Shown: positions 21,625 through 32,358, counted from the first letter of the stretch. The stretch is 64,000 nucleotides of DNA from Cordylochernes scorpioides (GCA_030710605.1 CP092884.1:19325483-19389482), one strand, 5' to 3'. Numbers and translations are program-made. Notes: generated by a model not told the origin, from the sequence alone.

Positions 21625-23073
21625 AAGTAAAACCCCGCTAATACGAACCCTGGATATAGCGAACCTTCCCTTATAACGAACCCACGGCGATTCCCAATTC
21701 CATTCCATTGAAAATACCATCGTTATAACGAACTTTGTGATTTTTTAAATAACAAACTACCCCTATAACGAACCTATTTTCGGTCCCAAAATGATAAAAT
21801 CTATTAAAAATACTATGCTTATAACGAACTTAATATTGTGATTTAACAAATTTTTAAAACAACAAAATTTTGAGCATGTTTCAGCTGACGGATCGCGATT
21901 TTAAAACAAAAAATTTGCGGCATTGTTTGTTTTCATTTCCATTCTATTTTTGCTGTATGTTGTATAAATTTTTACACATTATACTTTTATTTAATAGAAT
22001 ATCTTTGCATTCGACAATTTTGAAATAGAAGAAAATACAAATGGCTTCCAAAATAAAGAAAAGAAACAAAGAGTAGCGTTTTAAAAAAAAAAAAACAGTG
22101 GCAACATGCCCTTTTAGAAGCGTTCTATATCAAATTTAACCTAGGCTAAAACATAAGTCCAAATAATTTTAAAGCCAGAAATGGTTTGAATAACAGGTTT
22201 AAAACAAAATTTAATATACACTTCAGAAGAATATGTGGAAACTGGAATTGGAAGAAGTAAAAGAAAAAAAAAACAGTTCCCCCAAGGTTCCCGTGTCTCA
22301 TGAGCCACAAACAAATCGACTTATAAATTCTCAAAAACTGCCACTACAGTTCTATTTTTAGAATGGAATTCTTGTTAGGTATATGACTCATTCAGGGTTC
22401 GTGGATATTCCCCCTGGCCGGCCGTTTTACCACCGATTTTGTGTTTGCAAATTGGCGTTTTTTATTCGCAATTTTACCGATCGCGCTATCGTATCAACAT
22501 GTTTAGTGTCCAATTTTTCTGAATTGGATACTTTTGATTCATTTTCAATTGATTCAGAATACACAGAGCTTTATTCCTTTGATGGAAATAGCGATATTTT
22601 AAGACAATTCTGATTTTCAATTTTTACTTTTCACTTTCAAACAACAAGGTATTAGAGGCATTTTTTCAACTCAATTTAGTATTATATTATTTGAGAAAGA
22701 TGTTCTAAAATACTCTTATACCTTTAAATATATAATTAATAATGTTTTGCCTAGGAGATTTGGCTTAATTTTCAAATAATACATAGGTTTATATATAAAC
22801 ATGTATGCTAATGATAAGAAGAACCTATTATCAAATGACTTCTTTTGATATTCAGCATCACTGTAAAGAAATAGGTCAATTTAGGGAATTAAAACAAAGT
22901 GGCCATTATTAAGTGGCTGCCTTTTCCTGTTTGTATGGCTGTTTTTTTAATTATACGGTCTAAAAATTTAGAAAAGTTTAAAAAAAAAGAACAAACTGTG
23001 GCTATAGTGAACCGTGGCTATAGTGAACCAAAAGCTCTGTCCCATTGGGGTTCACTATAGAGGGGTTTTACTG
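21625..23073. mobile_element. Pogo-type element, longest copy, reverse orientation
   Basis: 1449 bp, starts AAGTAAAACCCC (C lost) and ends GGGGTTTTACTG before TA. It is the reverse complement of the layout at 4884-6158 and about 170 bp longer. It holds a 76-codon plus-strand frame (22383-22613) rich in Ser, Asp and Phe with no recognised domain. It starts 7 bp after the Gypsy LTR. Confidence 0.8.
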
Positions 23074-23244
23074 TATATATATTTATATATATATATATGA
23101 AAATATGAGAACACACATTTCACGACACTGTTGTGAATAAAATTCCCCTTTGTCAATAAATATATTTTATTACTTATAACTAAAATTAATCAATTAAAAA
23201 TCATAATTCATATTAAATATGCACCAATTATCCCTCAACAATAA

Positions 23245-23500
23245 TCCACCGTTGGTTTTCGACCGCTACGACCCGGGTTCGATTCCCGCATTAGGCACTT
23301 TTTTATGTTAAAAAAAAAAAATGCTCCAATGCCCCCCGATTCTTGCAAAAGTCCAACCCCAGCAGCGAGTGCAAGTAACCAAACGGGTCTCTGGCACATT
23401 TGTAAGTGCAAAGTCGAACTGGGTAGAAGTTCGTAGAGGTTGTGCATATAGAGCCTTGTCAATACCTCTCTGGGGTTCAGTAAGATCTTTAGTTTGAACC
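23245..23500. mobile_element. tRNA-related SINE-like repeat
   Basis: Contains a B-box-like GGTTCGATTCC in the context of a tRNA 3' half (23272-23299), then an A-rich run and a body ('gtccaaccccagcagcgagt' and 'tggcacatttgtaagt'). The same arrangement occurs at 36435-36640. The A box is not clear. Confidence 0.55.
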
Positions 23501-23804
23501 AATACAGAGTAGGAAAGTCATTTCCTCAAAAGTCTAAAGTTTTCAGGTGAATTGTTCTAAATCTTATACCACAGTCTGTACCACGTGTACTAAGATAAGC
23601 AAAAAAACAATAATCCAATATGTGTCTGTAACAACATTGTAATATAGTTCACAAAATATTTTGGGTTCCCCCAAACTAAGAGGAAAGAGACATATTTCAA
23701 TAAAGCTTTAGCTTACATCACTACCCGACTCGTACAGGGAATTGACCAATCCGCTGCGAGCAGACTTCAGTCTATTTAAGGCGTAATCCCCAATGATAAC
23801 GATT

Positions 23805-24400
23805 TTTTTTTTAAATTCTATTTAACTTGCTTGATTTCTGTCTGTCCACAAATTTTGTAACCAATTAGCACATAGAAGTCTGAAATTTTGTACACTTATT
23901 CAAACCTGATGAAAATTCAGGTCAACAAATTATCAGACTTCTGGTTGGTCAGAGTGGTCAGGAACAGACTGATTTGAGATTGCCTTTCAAATTTTATAAT
24001 TTAATTTTAATATGCTTCCAGACCACATGGAAGTCTTAAATTTTGAACACTCACTAAGTCCAACTAACATTGCAGGCGTACATATTTTCAGAACAGGCCA
24101 TCTCAAGCCATTGAAGATAGAAAATAATAACAAAATTTATCCCACTTGCCCAAAATGTAGTTTGGTACCTGCAGCTCCAGAACACATTTTGGCTTGCATT
24201 AGATGCACTAAACAGGACCTTTGGGAGAGGCCGCTGCTCATCATAAAACAGCTCGAGGAGCATGAACTCATGGAATTCGTGTAACCTTAACACAAGGGGA
24301 TAAGAAACAACAACAACAACAACATATTTTCAGAAGTCTGGCTAGTCGGAAAAACTGTGGGAAGTAGTGACTTGAATTCTTCAGTGGAACAGAAATCAAC
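23805..24400 (+). repeat. Dispersed repeat C, split by a LINE
   Basis: Carries 'tgtctgtccacaaattttgt' and the 'aacattgcaggcgtacatat' block also found at 15903-16260 and 44280-44610. The LINE at 24094-24321 interrupts it. Confidence 0.6.
24094..24321 (+). mobile_element. 5'-truncated LINE with RNase-H-type C-terminal end, (AAC)n tail
   Basis: 228 bp between two copies of ACATATTTTCAGAA (24080-24093 and 24322-24335), a 14-bp target duplication. It encodes the C-terminal segment with CPKCSLVPAAPEHILAC and ends ELMEFV-stop, followed by 'ccttaacacaagggg' and a CAA repeat. Same family as 51352-52350. Confidence 0.88.
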
Positions 24401-24840
24401 TAAACATTGATTTAACCTGTTCCCTGATATTTGGCCAATCCATTTTCTTGATAGCCATCCATGAACGCATTTCGCGCTGTTGGCACTCATCAGCGTAGAG
24501 CAGGCTGCACCACTGTGACCAAAAATAATTTTGGTCCCAGTGGCTTCTTGAGAAACCAAGAAATGGATATATAAGACCAAGCTTGCGTAAATACGCTTAA
24601 CACAAGAAAAAAATAATTGAAAAATAAAAAAGTCAGATGTTGATATTAAAAACAAAGTAGGCATATCCTGACCAGGAGCACATGTGCTTTCTTGATTTAT
24701 CGAGAAAATGGGTTGGCTAAATATCAGGGAACAGGTTAAATCAATGTTTAGTTGACTTCTGTTCCACTAAATGGCACTCTGCCATCTAAAAAGCACATGT
24801 GCTCCTGGTCAGGATATGCCTACTTTGTTTTTAATATCAA
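24376..24840. repeat. Penelope-type terminal repeats, inverted pair
   Basis: 24376-24540 (minus sense) and 24660-24840 (plus sense) are inverted copies of the family seen at 4080-4345, with 'gttgacttctgttccact' and 'aaaagcacatgtgctc' blocks. A hammerhead core lies at 24459-24498. Confidence 0.65.
24459..24498 (-). ncRNA. Hammerhead ribozyme core (near-complete)
   Basis: Minus strand: CTGATGA, stem II GTGC/GCGC with loop CAACA, GAA, then ATGCGT and U, with stem I CTACG/CATGG. Invariant residues are kept, but stem I has a mismatch and stem III only a wobble-tolerant palindrome. It is homologous to 4189-4228. Confidence 0.6.
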
Positions 24841-24892
24841 TACCTGACCTTTTTAAATATTTATTTTTTCTATTATTTTTCACTCGGGGGAA

Positions 24893-25020
24893 TTCTCGGG
24901 AGGAGCCGGGTCATTCGTATAGTAGATTATAAATACAAGGTAATAAGAACAAATCCAAATAAAAAAATAGTGTGTGACATTTCGGTAACAATGTTACTAA
25001 CTTTTTATATTTTTCTTTAA
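24893..25020. repeat. Helitron B end relic and Penelope-type repeat
   Basis: 'gagccgggtcattcgtatag' matches a decayed Helitron B 3' end. It is followed by 'acaaggtaataagaacaaat' and 'gacatttcggtaacaatgtt', the complement of the GGTAAC-type Penelope repeat with its core changed. Confidence 0.55.
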
Positions 25021-25139
25021 AAAAAAACTATATAACAATTCCATTATTTCAATAGTATCAGGCTTAAACTTTCCTGGAGAAGATCCCTCATTGTAGAATT
25101 CCTTATGTCAGTCAGGTCGTAACATTATTTTGTAAAAGT

Positions 25140-25570
25140 GATTCTTGACTCTTTTCCTCTTTTTCTTTCTTATCTCCACTTAATCATATTAGTGTATCAA
25201 GCTTGTAGAGCTTGATACTTTTGATGGTGTCTGCTGAGGATGAGTATAGCTTATCAATTGATGAGTTAATACAGTCGACGATATGGTTTGGGGTTAAAGG
25301 TTAATAATTGCACAGAAATGGTAAAGCTACAGACTTTTGTGAAAAGGTGCTGGTGCAGAGTGATAAAGATAATGTGGACTGACAGACTGAGTCCTTAAGA
25401 TGGCCTAAAAATGATCAAGAAGGAATGCGGCCTACTGGAGACGATTGAGAAGAACACCAGGAAGAGGAAAGGCAAAAATAAAATTAATGAATAATTTCAG
25501 AAGACCCCCTACAATACCATCCAAAGACTAGGAATAGAAAATAAGCTCTTGAGAGGACAGGGATACTGCC
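25140..25570. repeat. Dispersed repeat, copies at 32780-32960 and 13160-13500
   Basis: 25165-25330 matches 32785-32950 ('cttatctccacttaatcat', 'gatggtgtctgctg', 'atatggtttggggtt'). 25320-25570 matches 13160-13500. The overlap suggests one longer family of unknown type. Confidence 0.45.
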
Positions 25571-25730
25571 AGCTACTAACCTATAACTAACCTGGTTTAA
25601 AAGAAAATTGCTGAAGATAAGGCTGGGAAGATGTTCTGAGTGAGAAGAACTCCCCCATGAGGATGATATCAACTCCGTAGAAACCAATCAAGGCAGCTAT
25701 ATGATATGTGGTAGGAGAGAGGATATTCAC

Positions 25731-25901
25731 CAATGGCATGCTGATGTTGGGGTGGGCAGTGCTTGAGGCAAGAGTCCCTGATTCTCTCCAGCAAGGTGCG
25801 CAGGTGGCGAGTGAAGTCATAGCGGAAGGGGGCACTGTCCTCCCCCATGTTGGAGAGGACTAACTTGAGAGCAAGGCAGAGTTCCAGTTCACCAGGGGGC
25901 T
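25731..25901 (-). CDS. THADA: THADA exon
   Basis: 171-bp exon, acceptor GATGCACAG and donor GTGAAT. It encodes PPGELELCLALKLVLSNM, then FRYDFTRHLRTLLERIRDSC. The 'N ... FR ... RIRDS' block follows the Arg-Leu ... Pro-Lys block in THADA proteins, as it does here. In phase on both sides. Confidence 0.87.
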
Positions 25902-25989
25902 CTGTGCATCACTGTTGTTGTTATAGGAAAGTGGTAGTACACTGTCTGGGGCATTACACCACCCAACAGAATGCCTTTCAAGTCCATAT

Positions 25990-27130
25990 TCTGATACACT
26001 ATCTAACATCAATGTGGGTAGAACTCACTATAAGTGGAAATTCACCGCAATTAACACCAATGTGGATAAAACTCACTGTAAGTGGAAAGTAACCGCAATC
26101 TAATGTGGGTGAAAAGCACAACAATCTGACACCAATGTGGGTAGAACTCACTGTATTTGGATAGTCATCGAAATTAAAACTGATGTGAATAGAACTCACT
26201 ATAAGTAGAAAATCACTGCAATCTAACACCAATGTGGGTGGAAAGTCATTACAATCTGACACTACTGTAAGGGGAAAGTCACCACAATCTAACACTACTG
26301 TGGGGGAAATGTCACCACAATCTAACACTACTGTGGGGGAAATGTCACCACAATCTAACACTACTGTGGGGGAAATGTCACCACAATCTGACAACTAATG
26401 TGGGAGGAAGTCACCACAATCTGACACCACTGTGAGCAGAAAGTCACCACAATCTAACACTACTGTGGGGGAAATGTCACCACAATCTAACACTACTGTG
26501 GGGGAAATGTCACCACAATCTGACAACTAATGTGGGAGGAAGTCACCACAATCTGACACCACTGTGAGCAGAAAGTCACCACAATCTAACACTACTGTGG
26601 GGGAAATGTCACCACAATCTAACACTACTGTGGGGGAAATTTCACCACAATCTAACACTACTGTGGGGGGAATGTCACCACAATCTAACACTACTGTGGG
26701 GGAAATGTCACCACAATCTGACAACTAATGTGGAAGGAAGTCACCACAATCTGACACCTCTGTGAGCAGAAAGTCACCACAATATAACACTACTGTGGGG
26801 GAAATGTCACCACAATCTAACACTACTGTGGGGGAAATGTCACCACAATCTAACACTACTGTGGGGGAAATGTCACCACAATCTGACAACTAATGTGGGA
26901 GGAAGTCACCACAATCTGACACCACTGTGGGCAGAAAGTCACCACAATCTGGCATCACTATGGGAGGTGAAAGTCACCACAATCTGACATCACTCTGGGG
27001 AGAAAGTCCCCACAATATGACATTACTTTGGGTGAAAAGTGACCAATCTGACACACCAAGGTGGGCAGAAATTCACCTCAATCTGACACTACTGTGGGAA
27101 GAAAGTCATCACAATATCACACTACTAGGA
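25990..27130. repeat. 33-bp minisatellite, about 34 units
   Basis: Units of 33 bp such as CAATCTAACACTACTGTGGG plus 13 more bases. The central part (26270-26900) is nearly homogeneous and shows a higher-order pattern in which variant units with 'acaactaatgtgggaggaag' recur every few units. Because 33 is divisible by three, the minus strand stays open for 131 and 65 codons with an 11-residue repeat (DCGDISPTVVL), but nothing else suggests a gene. It ends about 25 bp from a THADA exon. Confidence 0.92.
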
Positions 27131-27155
27131 GTTGAAAGAGACACATGGATCTTAC

Positions 27156-27252
27156 CAGACTTCTTGGGAGAGGAGCAGACAAGAGCCAGGGTCTCCAGAC
27201 GAACATTAGGATCAGCATGGTAGAGGTGTAGTGGCAGATGGTCAGAATCCAG
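27156..27252 (-). CDS. THADA: THADA exon
   Basis: 97-bp exon, acceptor TTGTTGTGTCAG and donor GTAAGA. It encodes LDSDHLPLHLYHADPNVRLE and TLALVCSSPKKS. The His-x-Asp ... Val/Ile-Arg-Leu-Glu/Asp-x-Leu ... Ser-Pro-Lys run is the clearest THADA signature in the window. Phase 0 in, one base out, matching both neighbours. Confidence 0.9.
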
Positions 27253-27769
27253 CTGACACAACAACTTCCATGTTAGAACCTATGTCAATATAGAGATGGT
27301 CTCCTTGTCTATATTTAGAATCAATAGAACCACATACCACCCTAATAGCTCTGGATTTCTAAATTTTCTACCTACTTTTCCATCCTCAACCACTCATTGC
27401 CTTCAATGTTATTTAAGATATATATAGAAGATCACTTCATTTTCAGAGTTGATTGAACAAACCTTCATTTTCTAGAGAATTCTTCCCAAAATGCAGAAGA
27501 TTAATGTCCCTGTTCCTGTCTGAGTTTCATCCACCAGAAGAACCCAGAAAGAAACATAACTAATATCCATTCTTATTTTTGTTCCAAAAAATTACTTCTA
27601 TATATACATATCTGATCATTTAAAACCCCAGTCATTCTACCATGTTCCTGCATATGTCCCACCACCTTGTACCCTGTACCAAACTTATAACTACTGTATA
27701 ACATGATGTACTGTTAAGAGCCAAATAAAGTACGGACTGTATGTCAGACAGACAGAGAAAAGCAAGGAG

Positions 27770-28320
27770 ATAATACGATTATAGATATTCATAAACGATT
27801 GCAGTTAGGCCTAGAGTTAAGAGGAAAGATTCCCATCTCACCTCATTAGCGCTAGGTCAACGACACTTTTATTCCAGAGAACTCCAAGACAAAGGACCCT
27901 AGAGTTGAATTCGCTAAAAACAACTTTATTTGGGTCAATGCTCCATCCTCACATTTTCTGCTATAACTTAAAAGATGGCTTCCCAGTCGTTTGGACCAAT
28001 CAAGGCGATTCTTCATCTTCCATGATGTAATGAATGACCAATCAGAATCTCAATAGAGGTCTCGTGACACCACCCGACTGGGGAAGTCTCAGTAGCATCT
28101 CTGAGTCTCATCCGTACTAGACGTGTTTTCTGATCCAGTGTAAATCGCGGGGCGTAAGCTCACTCTCCTCCATTTTCTCTGCCTGTCAACATCGGTTCCC
28201 TCGACCAACCTATCCTATGTCCTCACTCCTGTCATCACGACTGCAAATTCACCAATTCAGTCCCAACTTCCAGTTGACAGCACCTTCGCTGTCACAACTA
28301 CCACAGAGTTAACGGAGAAT
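27770..28320 (-). repeat. Possible solo LTR
   Basis: GC-richer block unlike its surroundings, with an AATAAA signal ('caaataaagttg' on the minus strand near 27930) and a second 'aataaaag' near 27870. The inner composition and the sharp edges suggest an LTR, but ends and target duplication could not be fixed. Confidence 0.35.
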
Positions 28321-28592
28321 TGGCAAGATTCTACCACATACATATACAGTCGAATCTCTTTAATTCAACACCCCAAGGGATCAGAGCTTTCGGTTGAATT
28401 GAAGAAAGTGTTGAATTAAAGTTATTCAGATGATTAGCTAATCATCTAACTTGCTAAAATAATATATATATATTTTTAAATAGCTTTGTAATATAAATTG
28501 ATCATACTAATTAAAACCATTGTGTGTGTACTTTTTTGTATTATTTTTTATTTTCATGGTTAACTTTATTATCAGGGACAAAATGGCAATTA

Positions 28593-29374
28593 ATATATAC
28601 AGTTATCGGCGTCATGCACAATTCTTTCTCAATTCTGTCACCGTTTGCTTTTGGTTCAGTGGTAGAATGCTCGCCTGCCATGCGGGCGCCCCGGGTTCGA
28701 TTCCCGGCCGATGCATTTTTTTTTTTTTTTTACAATTTTTAAAACTCATTTATATTATTAAAATATATGTGCTTTTCCTGTCTATGTACAGATTTATGGT
28801 CTATGTACACAAGTATACAAGTATGTATACAAATTATTTGCAAATTGCGTGGCAAATTTGCCCTTTCGCTCGCAAGCAGCGCCTCTAGGGTGAAGATGGG
28901 AGGTAATATCAGCTGACCTAATGAACATGTAAAACGTGTTTTAACAGGACATAGAGAAAAATCTGGAAAAGATATTTTTCGGATTTTTAGTCAAGAAAAA
29001 TAAATTGACAGGTTCTGGGAAAAAAGTAGTTGTTTTTTATTCAGAAAATGAAGATGACAATATTGCTGTATCATATTTGATTATCAGATACAAAATTATA
29101 TCCGGAAAAATTCCAAAAAGCAGAGACCACGGGTGAAGCCAGTTCACTTTTAGTATGCAGGAACAAAATTCTAACAGAAAAACATTCATTCGAGCAGAAG
29201 ACACAAAGCCAGATCATCTCTTTATAAAAATATCGCTTCTCAGACACAAAGTGTGGAGCGGGACGTTTCACAAGAATGACATCCACGGCGCCAATTTATA
29301 ATTGTAATGAATAGTATTTGAATAAAAGCATTTAATCGGGTAAACCCCGGGCGTTGCCCGGGTCATTCGGCTAG
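28593..29374 (+). mobile_element. Helitron (family B), non-autonomous
   Basis: The 3' end has a CCCGGGCGTTGCCCGGG hairpin (29346-29362), then GTCATTCGG and CTAG before T. The left end is near 'tatatacagttatcggcg'. The right half shares 'gctcgcaagcagcgcc' with Helitron A. A tRNA-Gly fragment is inserted near the left end. Confidence 0.7.
28653..28715 (+). tRNA. tRNA-Gly(GCC) fragment, 5' acceptor strand missing
   Basis: D arm GGTTCAGTGG, anticodon arm CTCGC-CTGCCAT-GCGGG with anticodon GCC, T arm CCCGGGTTCGATTCCCGG and a 3' strand ending CCGATGCA, then a run of T. The preceding 'accgtttgctttt' belongs to the Helitron (compare 59545), so the first eight or nine tRNA bases are absent. A pseudogene or retroposed fragment, not a working gene. 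Confidence 0.75.
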
Positions 29375-30715
29375 TAATACATATTTTTGAAACATAAATA
29401 ATTACAAATAATATTTTATTCTAATTGAAGAATATAGCAGTTGAAAGGAAATAAATATGGAAAATAAAAATAAAATTTAAAAATAATATTTAAAAATTAG
29501 CATGAAGATCTTTTTTAAAAATTCCTTTATAGATGTCTGTTTTTGCACTGAAATCCTATTCAGGATGTATTCCAGATGGTATATTAAAAAAAAACATGCA
29601 TGTCTTTCTTCCTCTGGAATGTGTTTTAATTATTGTATTAAAGACATCCACAGCTGCTGCAGGTGTTATTGATTTTGTGTTTAAATTTTTTATAATAACA
29701 TGAAAATGGAATATTGAAATAAAATGTTATCATAATCATTGTGGCTACATTTTATGAAGATTTATTTATTAAAAGGAAATTATTTGTAAATTTTAAAATA
29801 CCTAAAATATTTCAATGCTGAAAATTAAAAAGAAAATAATATTATTAATAAATGCGCGATTCCAAAATTCCCGCGTAAAAATAAACACTCATGACATTGC
29901 GCAATGGCACTGCAAAGTGAAACTTAAACTAACAGAACTCAAAAGTGTGCTTGCGCGACCCTATCGGCGCCCGCCATCGTCCCCACCGTAATACGGTTTA
30001 GCGGTAAAGTTGTATGTAAAAAAACATTCAACTGTCAAAATTTCGAATTTTAAAATGGTCGAACTATCGGAACTGTCGTATTATCGATACTGTCGAATTA
30101 CGGTTTGTTATTTAATAGGCCGGAGGTCGGGACATCAGAATATGGTCGAATTAAGGTAGAGTGTCGAATTTGCATGTGTTGAATTAACGAGGTTATACTG
30201 TATATACAACAAAAAGCTTTATTAAGACCTTTTAGTCTTATACACACTTCTATATATATAAGTCAAACTTGGAGTTTTTTTTATATATATAACCTTTGGG
30301 ATATTTTTAAAACTAAAAATAAATTATATTAACAAACACACCTTATTGGTAACACAGGCTAAATCCATCTCCTGATACACACAGGATCTCACAAATTCAC
30401 ATAATGAAAAGATATAAACCTCCTTATTTGGGGAACATTTTTAATGTCTTCCCATCGAGTCTAAATTTATGAGAGGTGAGTGAGTATATCTTCAAGTTGA
30501 TATCTTTTTTTTTTTTCTAAATATATCTGTGTGTTTAAAATACAATATAACGCGGCTGATGATTGTAAAACGAAAATTGCAATTTATACCGCGAATGTTT
30601 CTTTTATAAAAATCGAAATTTATTTTCAAAGAGAAATAGCGACATTTCTAACTTTGAGGATGAAGTATGGAAAGGTGAAACATGAAGAGTAATGGCGAAC
30701 GGAAAAATAAAAAGT

Positions 30716-30789
30716 GTCCAGGGGCGGGAATCGAACCCACACCCTTCTGCTTACCGGGCAGGTGCCTTGTCCACTCGGCTACCCTGGAC
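30716..30789 (-). tRNA. tRNA-like sequence, anticodon GGT (array unit 1)
   Basis: Acceptor TCCAGGG/CCCTGGA, U8 A9, D arm GCCGAGTGGACAAGGC, anticodon stem CTGC/GCAG with loop CCGGTAA, T arm GTGGGTTCGATTCCCGC. Anticodon GGT would be Thr, but C replaces the invariant U33 and this isoacceptor is not usual in eukaryotes. Better seen as the promoter head of a SINE-like unit than as a working tRNA. Confidence 0.6.
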
Positions 30790-31007
30790 GTATTTTTCCG
30801 TTCGTAACTAATACTTAAAGTAACATTTAAAATACAATATAACGCGGCTGATGATTGTAAAATGAAAATTGCAATTTATACCGCGAATGTTTCTTTTATA
30901 AAAATCGAAATTTATTTTCAAAGAGAAATAGCGACATTTCTAACTTTGAGGATGAAGTATGGAAAAGTGAAACATGAAGAGTAATGGCGAACGGAAAAAT
31001 AAAAAGT

Positions 31008-31081
31008 GTCCAGGGGCGGGAATCGAACCCACACCCTTCTGCTTACCGGGCAGGTGTCTTGTCCACTCGGCTACCCTGGAT
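31008..31081 (-). tRNA. tRNA-like sequence (array unit 2)
   Basis: As unit 1, with one change in the D-arm region (TGTCTTG on the plus strand) and the first base A instead of G, which supports starting the acceptor at TCCAGGG. Confidence 0.55.
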
Positions 31082-31299
31082 GTATTTTTCCGTTCGTAAC
31101 TAATACTTAAAGTAACATTTAAAATACAATATAACGCGGCTGATGATTGTAAAACGAAAATTGCAATTTATACCGCGAATGTTTCTTTTATAAAAATCGA
31201 AATTTATTTTCAAAGAGAAATAGCGACATTTCTAACTTTGAGGATGAAGTATGGAAAAGTGAAACATGAAGAGTAATGGCGAACGGAAAAATAAAAAGT

Positions 31300-31373
31300 G
31301 TCCAGGGGCGGGAATCGAACCCACACCCTTGTGCTTACCGGGCAGGTGTCTTGTCCACTCGGCTACCCTGGAT
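31300..31373 (-). tRNA. tRNA-like sequence (array unit 3)
   Basis: As unit 2, with one further substitution (CTTGTGC on the plus strand) that breaks a pair in the anticodon stem. Confidence 0.5.
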
Positions 31374-31535
31374 GTATTTTTCCGTTCGTAACTAATACTT
31401 AAAGTAACATTTAAAATACAATATAACGCGGCTGATGATTGTAAAACGAAAATCGTTTTTCGTTTTACAATCATCAGCCGCGTTATATTGTATTTTAAAT
31501 GTTACTTTAAGTATTAGTTACGAACGGAAAAATAC

Positions 31536-31609
31536 GTCCAGGGTAGCCGAGTGGACAAGGCACCTGCCCGGTAAGCAGAAGGGTGTGGGTTCGATTCCCG
31601 CCCCTGGAC
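31536..31609 (+). tRNA. tRNA-like sequence (array unit 4)
   Basis: Same 74 bases as unit 1 in the opposite orientation, first unit to the right of the palindrome centre. Intact A-box-like and B-box (GGTTCGATTCC) elements. Confidence 0.6.
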
Positions 31610-31827
31610 ACTTTTTATTTTTCCGTTCGCCATTACTCTTCATGTTTCACCTTTCCATACTTCATCCTCAAAGTTAGAAATGTCGCTATTTCTCTTTGAA
31701 AATAAATTTCGATTTTTATAAAAGAAACATTCGCGGTATAAATTGCAATTTTCATTTTACAATCATCAGCCGCGTTATATTGTATTTTAAATGTTACTTT
31801 AAGTATTAGTTACGAACGGAAAAATAC

Positions 31828-31901
31828 GTCCAGGGTAGCCGAGTGGACAAGGCACCTGCCCGGTAAGCAGAAGGGTGTGGGTTCGATTCCCGCCCCTGGA
31901 C
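31828..31901 (+). tRNA. tRNA-like sequence (array unit 5)
   Basis: Identical to unit 4 over the tRNA-like part; 292 bp downstream. Confidence 0.6.
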
Positions 31902-32119
31902 ACTTTTTATTTTTCCGTTCGCCATTACTCTTCATGTTTCACCTTTCCATACTTCATCCTCAAAGTTAGAAATGTCGCTATTTCTCTTTGAAAATAAATT
32001 TCGATTTTTATAAAAGAAACATTCGCGGTATAAATTGCAATTTTCATTTTACAATCATCAGCCGCGTTATATTGTATTTTAAATGTTACTTTAAGTATTA
32101 GTTACGAACGGAAAAATAC

Positions 32120-32193
32120 GTCCAGGGTAGCCGAGTGGACAAGGCACCTGCCCGGTAAGCAGAAGGGTGTGGGTTCGATTCCCGCCCCTGGAC
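32120..32193 (+). tRNA. tRNA-like sequence (array unit 6)
   Basis: Identical to units 4 and 5 over the tRNA-like part; last unit of the right arm. Confidence 0.6.
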
Positions 32194-32358
32194 ACTTTTT
32201 ATTTTTCCGTTCGCCATTACTCTTCATGTTTCACCTTTCCATACTTCATCCTCAAAGTTAGAAATGTCGCTATTTCTCTTTGAAAATAAATTTCGATTTT
32301 TATAAAAGAAACATTCGCGGTATAAATTGCAATTTTCGTTTTATATCTGTGTGTGTTT

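Larger units (their letters stand above)
28347..30200. mobile_element. Pogo-type element (CAGTCGAA family) with nested insertions
   Basis: Ends CAGTCGAATCTCTTTAATTC and its degenerate complement GAATTAACGAGGTTATACTG, flanked by TA. The inner ends repeat 'ttgaatta'. A Helitron B copy (28593-29374) sits inside. This is a third CAGT-ended family. No transposase frame is intact. Confidence 0.75.
30537..32342. repeat. Inverted tandem array of 292-bp tRNA-bearing units
   Basis: Three 292-bp units run leftwards (tRNA on the minus strand) and three run rightwards, meeting near 31452 in a palindrome with almost no spacer. Units are nearly identical. The whole block is bounded by direct repeats ATATCTGTGTGTTT (30523-30536) and ATATCTGTGTGTGTTT (32343-32358). 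Outside the tRNA-like part the unit is AT-rich and without coding capacity. It lies in a THADA intron. Confidence 0.9.

Noticed and set aside
25999-26724. Open frames of 131 and 65 codons with an 11-residue repeat
   Set aside because: They are created by a 33-bp minisatellite whose unit is a multiple of three; there is no start context or non-repeat coding sequence.
25990-27130. CRISPR-like appearance of regularly spaced repeats
   Set aside because: Units are contiguous without unique spacers and the context is eukaryotic.
28520-28888. 122-codon plus-strand frame
   Set aside because: It runs through the tRNA-Gly fragment and a poly(T) run inside a Helitron.
31232-31677. Two 80-codon frames, one on each strand
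   Set aside because: They are mirror images created by the palindromic array and pass through tRNA-like sequence.
30716-32193. Six functional tRNA-Thr genes
   Set aside because: The anticodon loop lacks U33, the isoacceptor GGT is atypical, and the sequences are embedded in an amplified repeat with a decayed dispersed relative; I keep them as tRNA-like.
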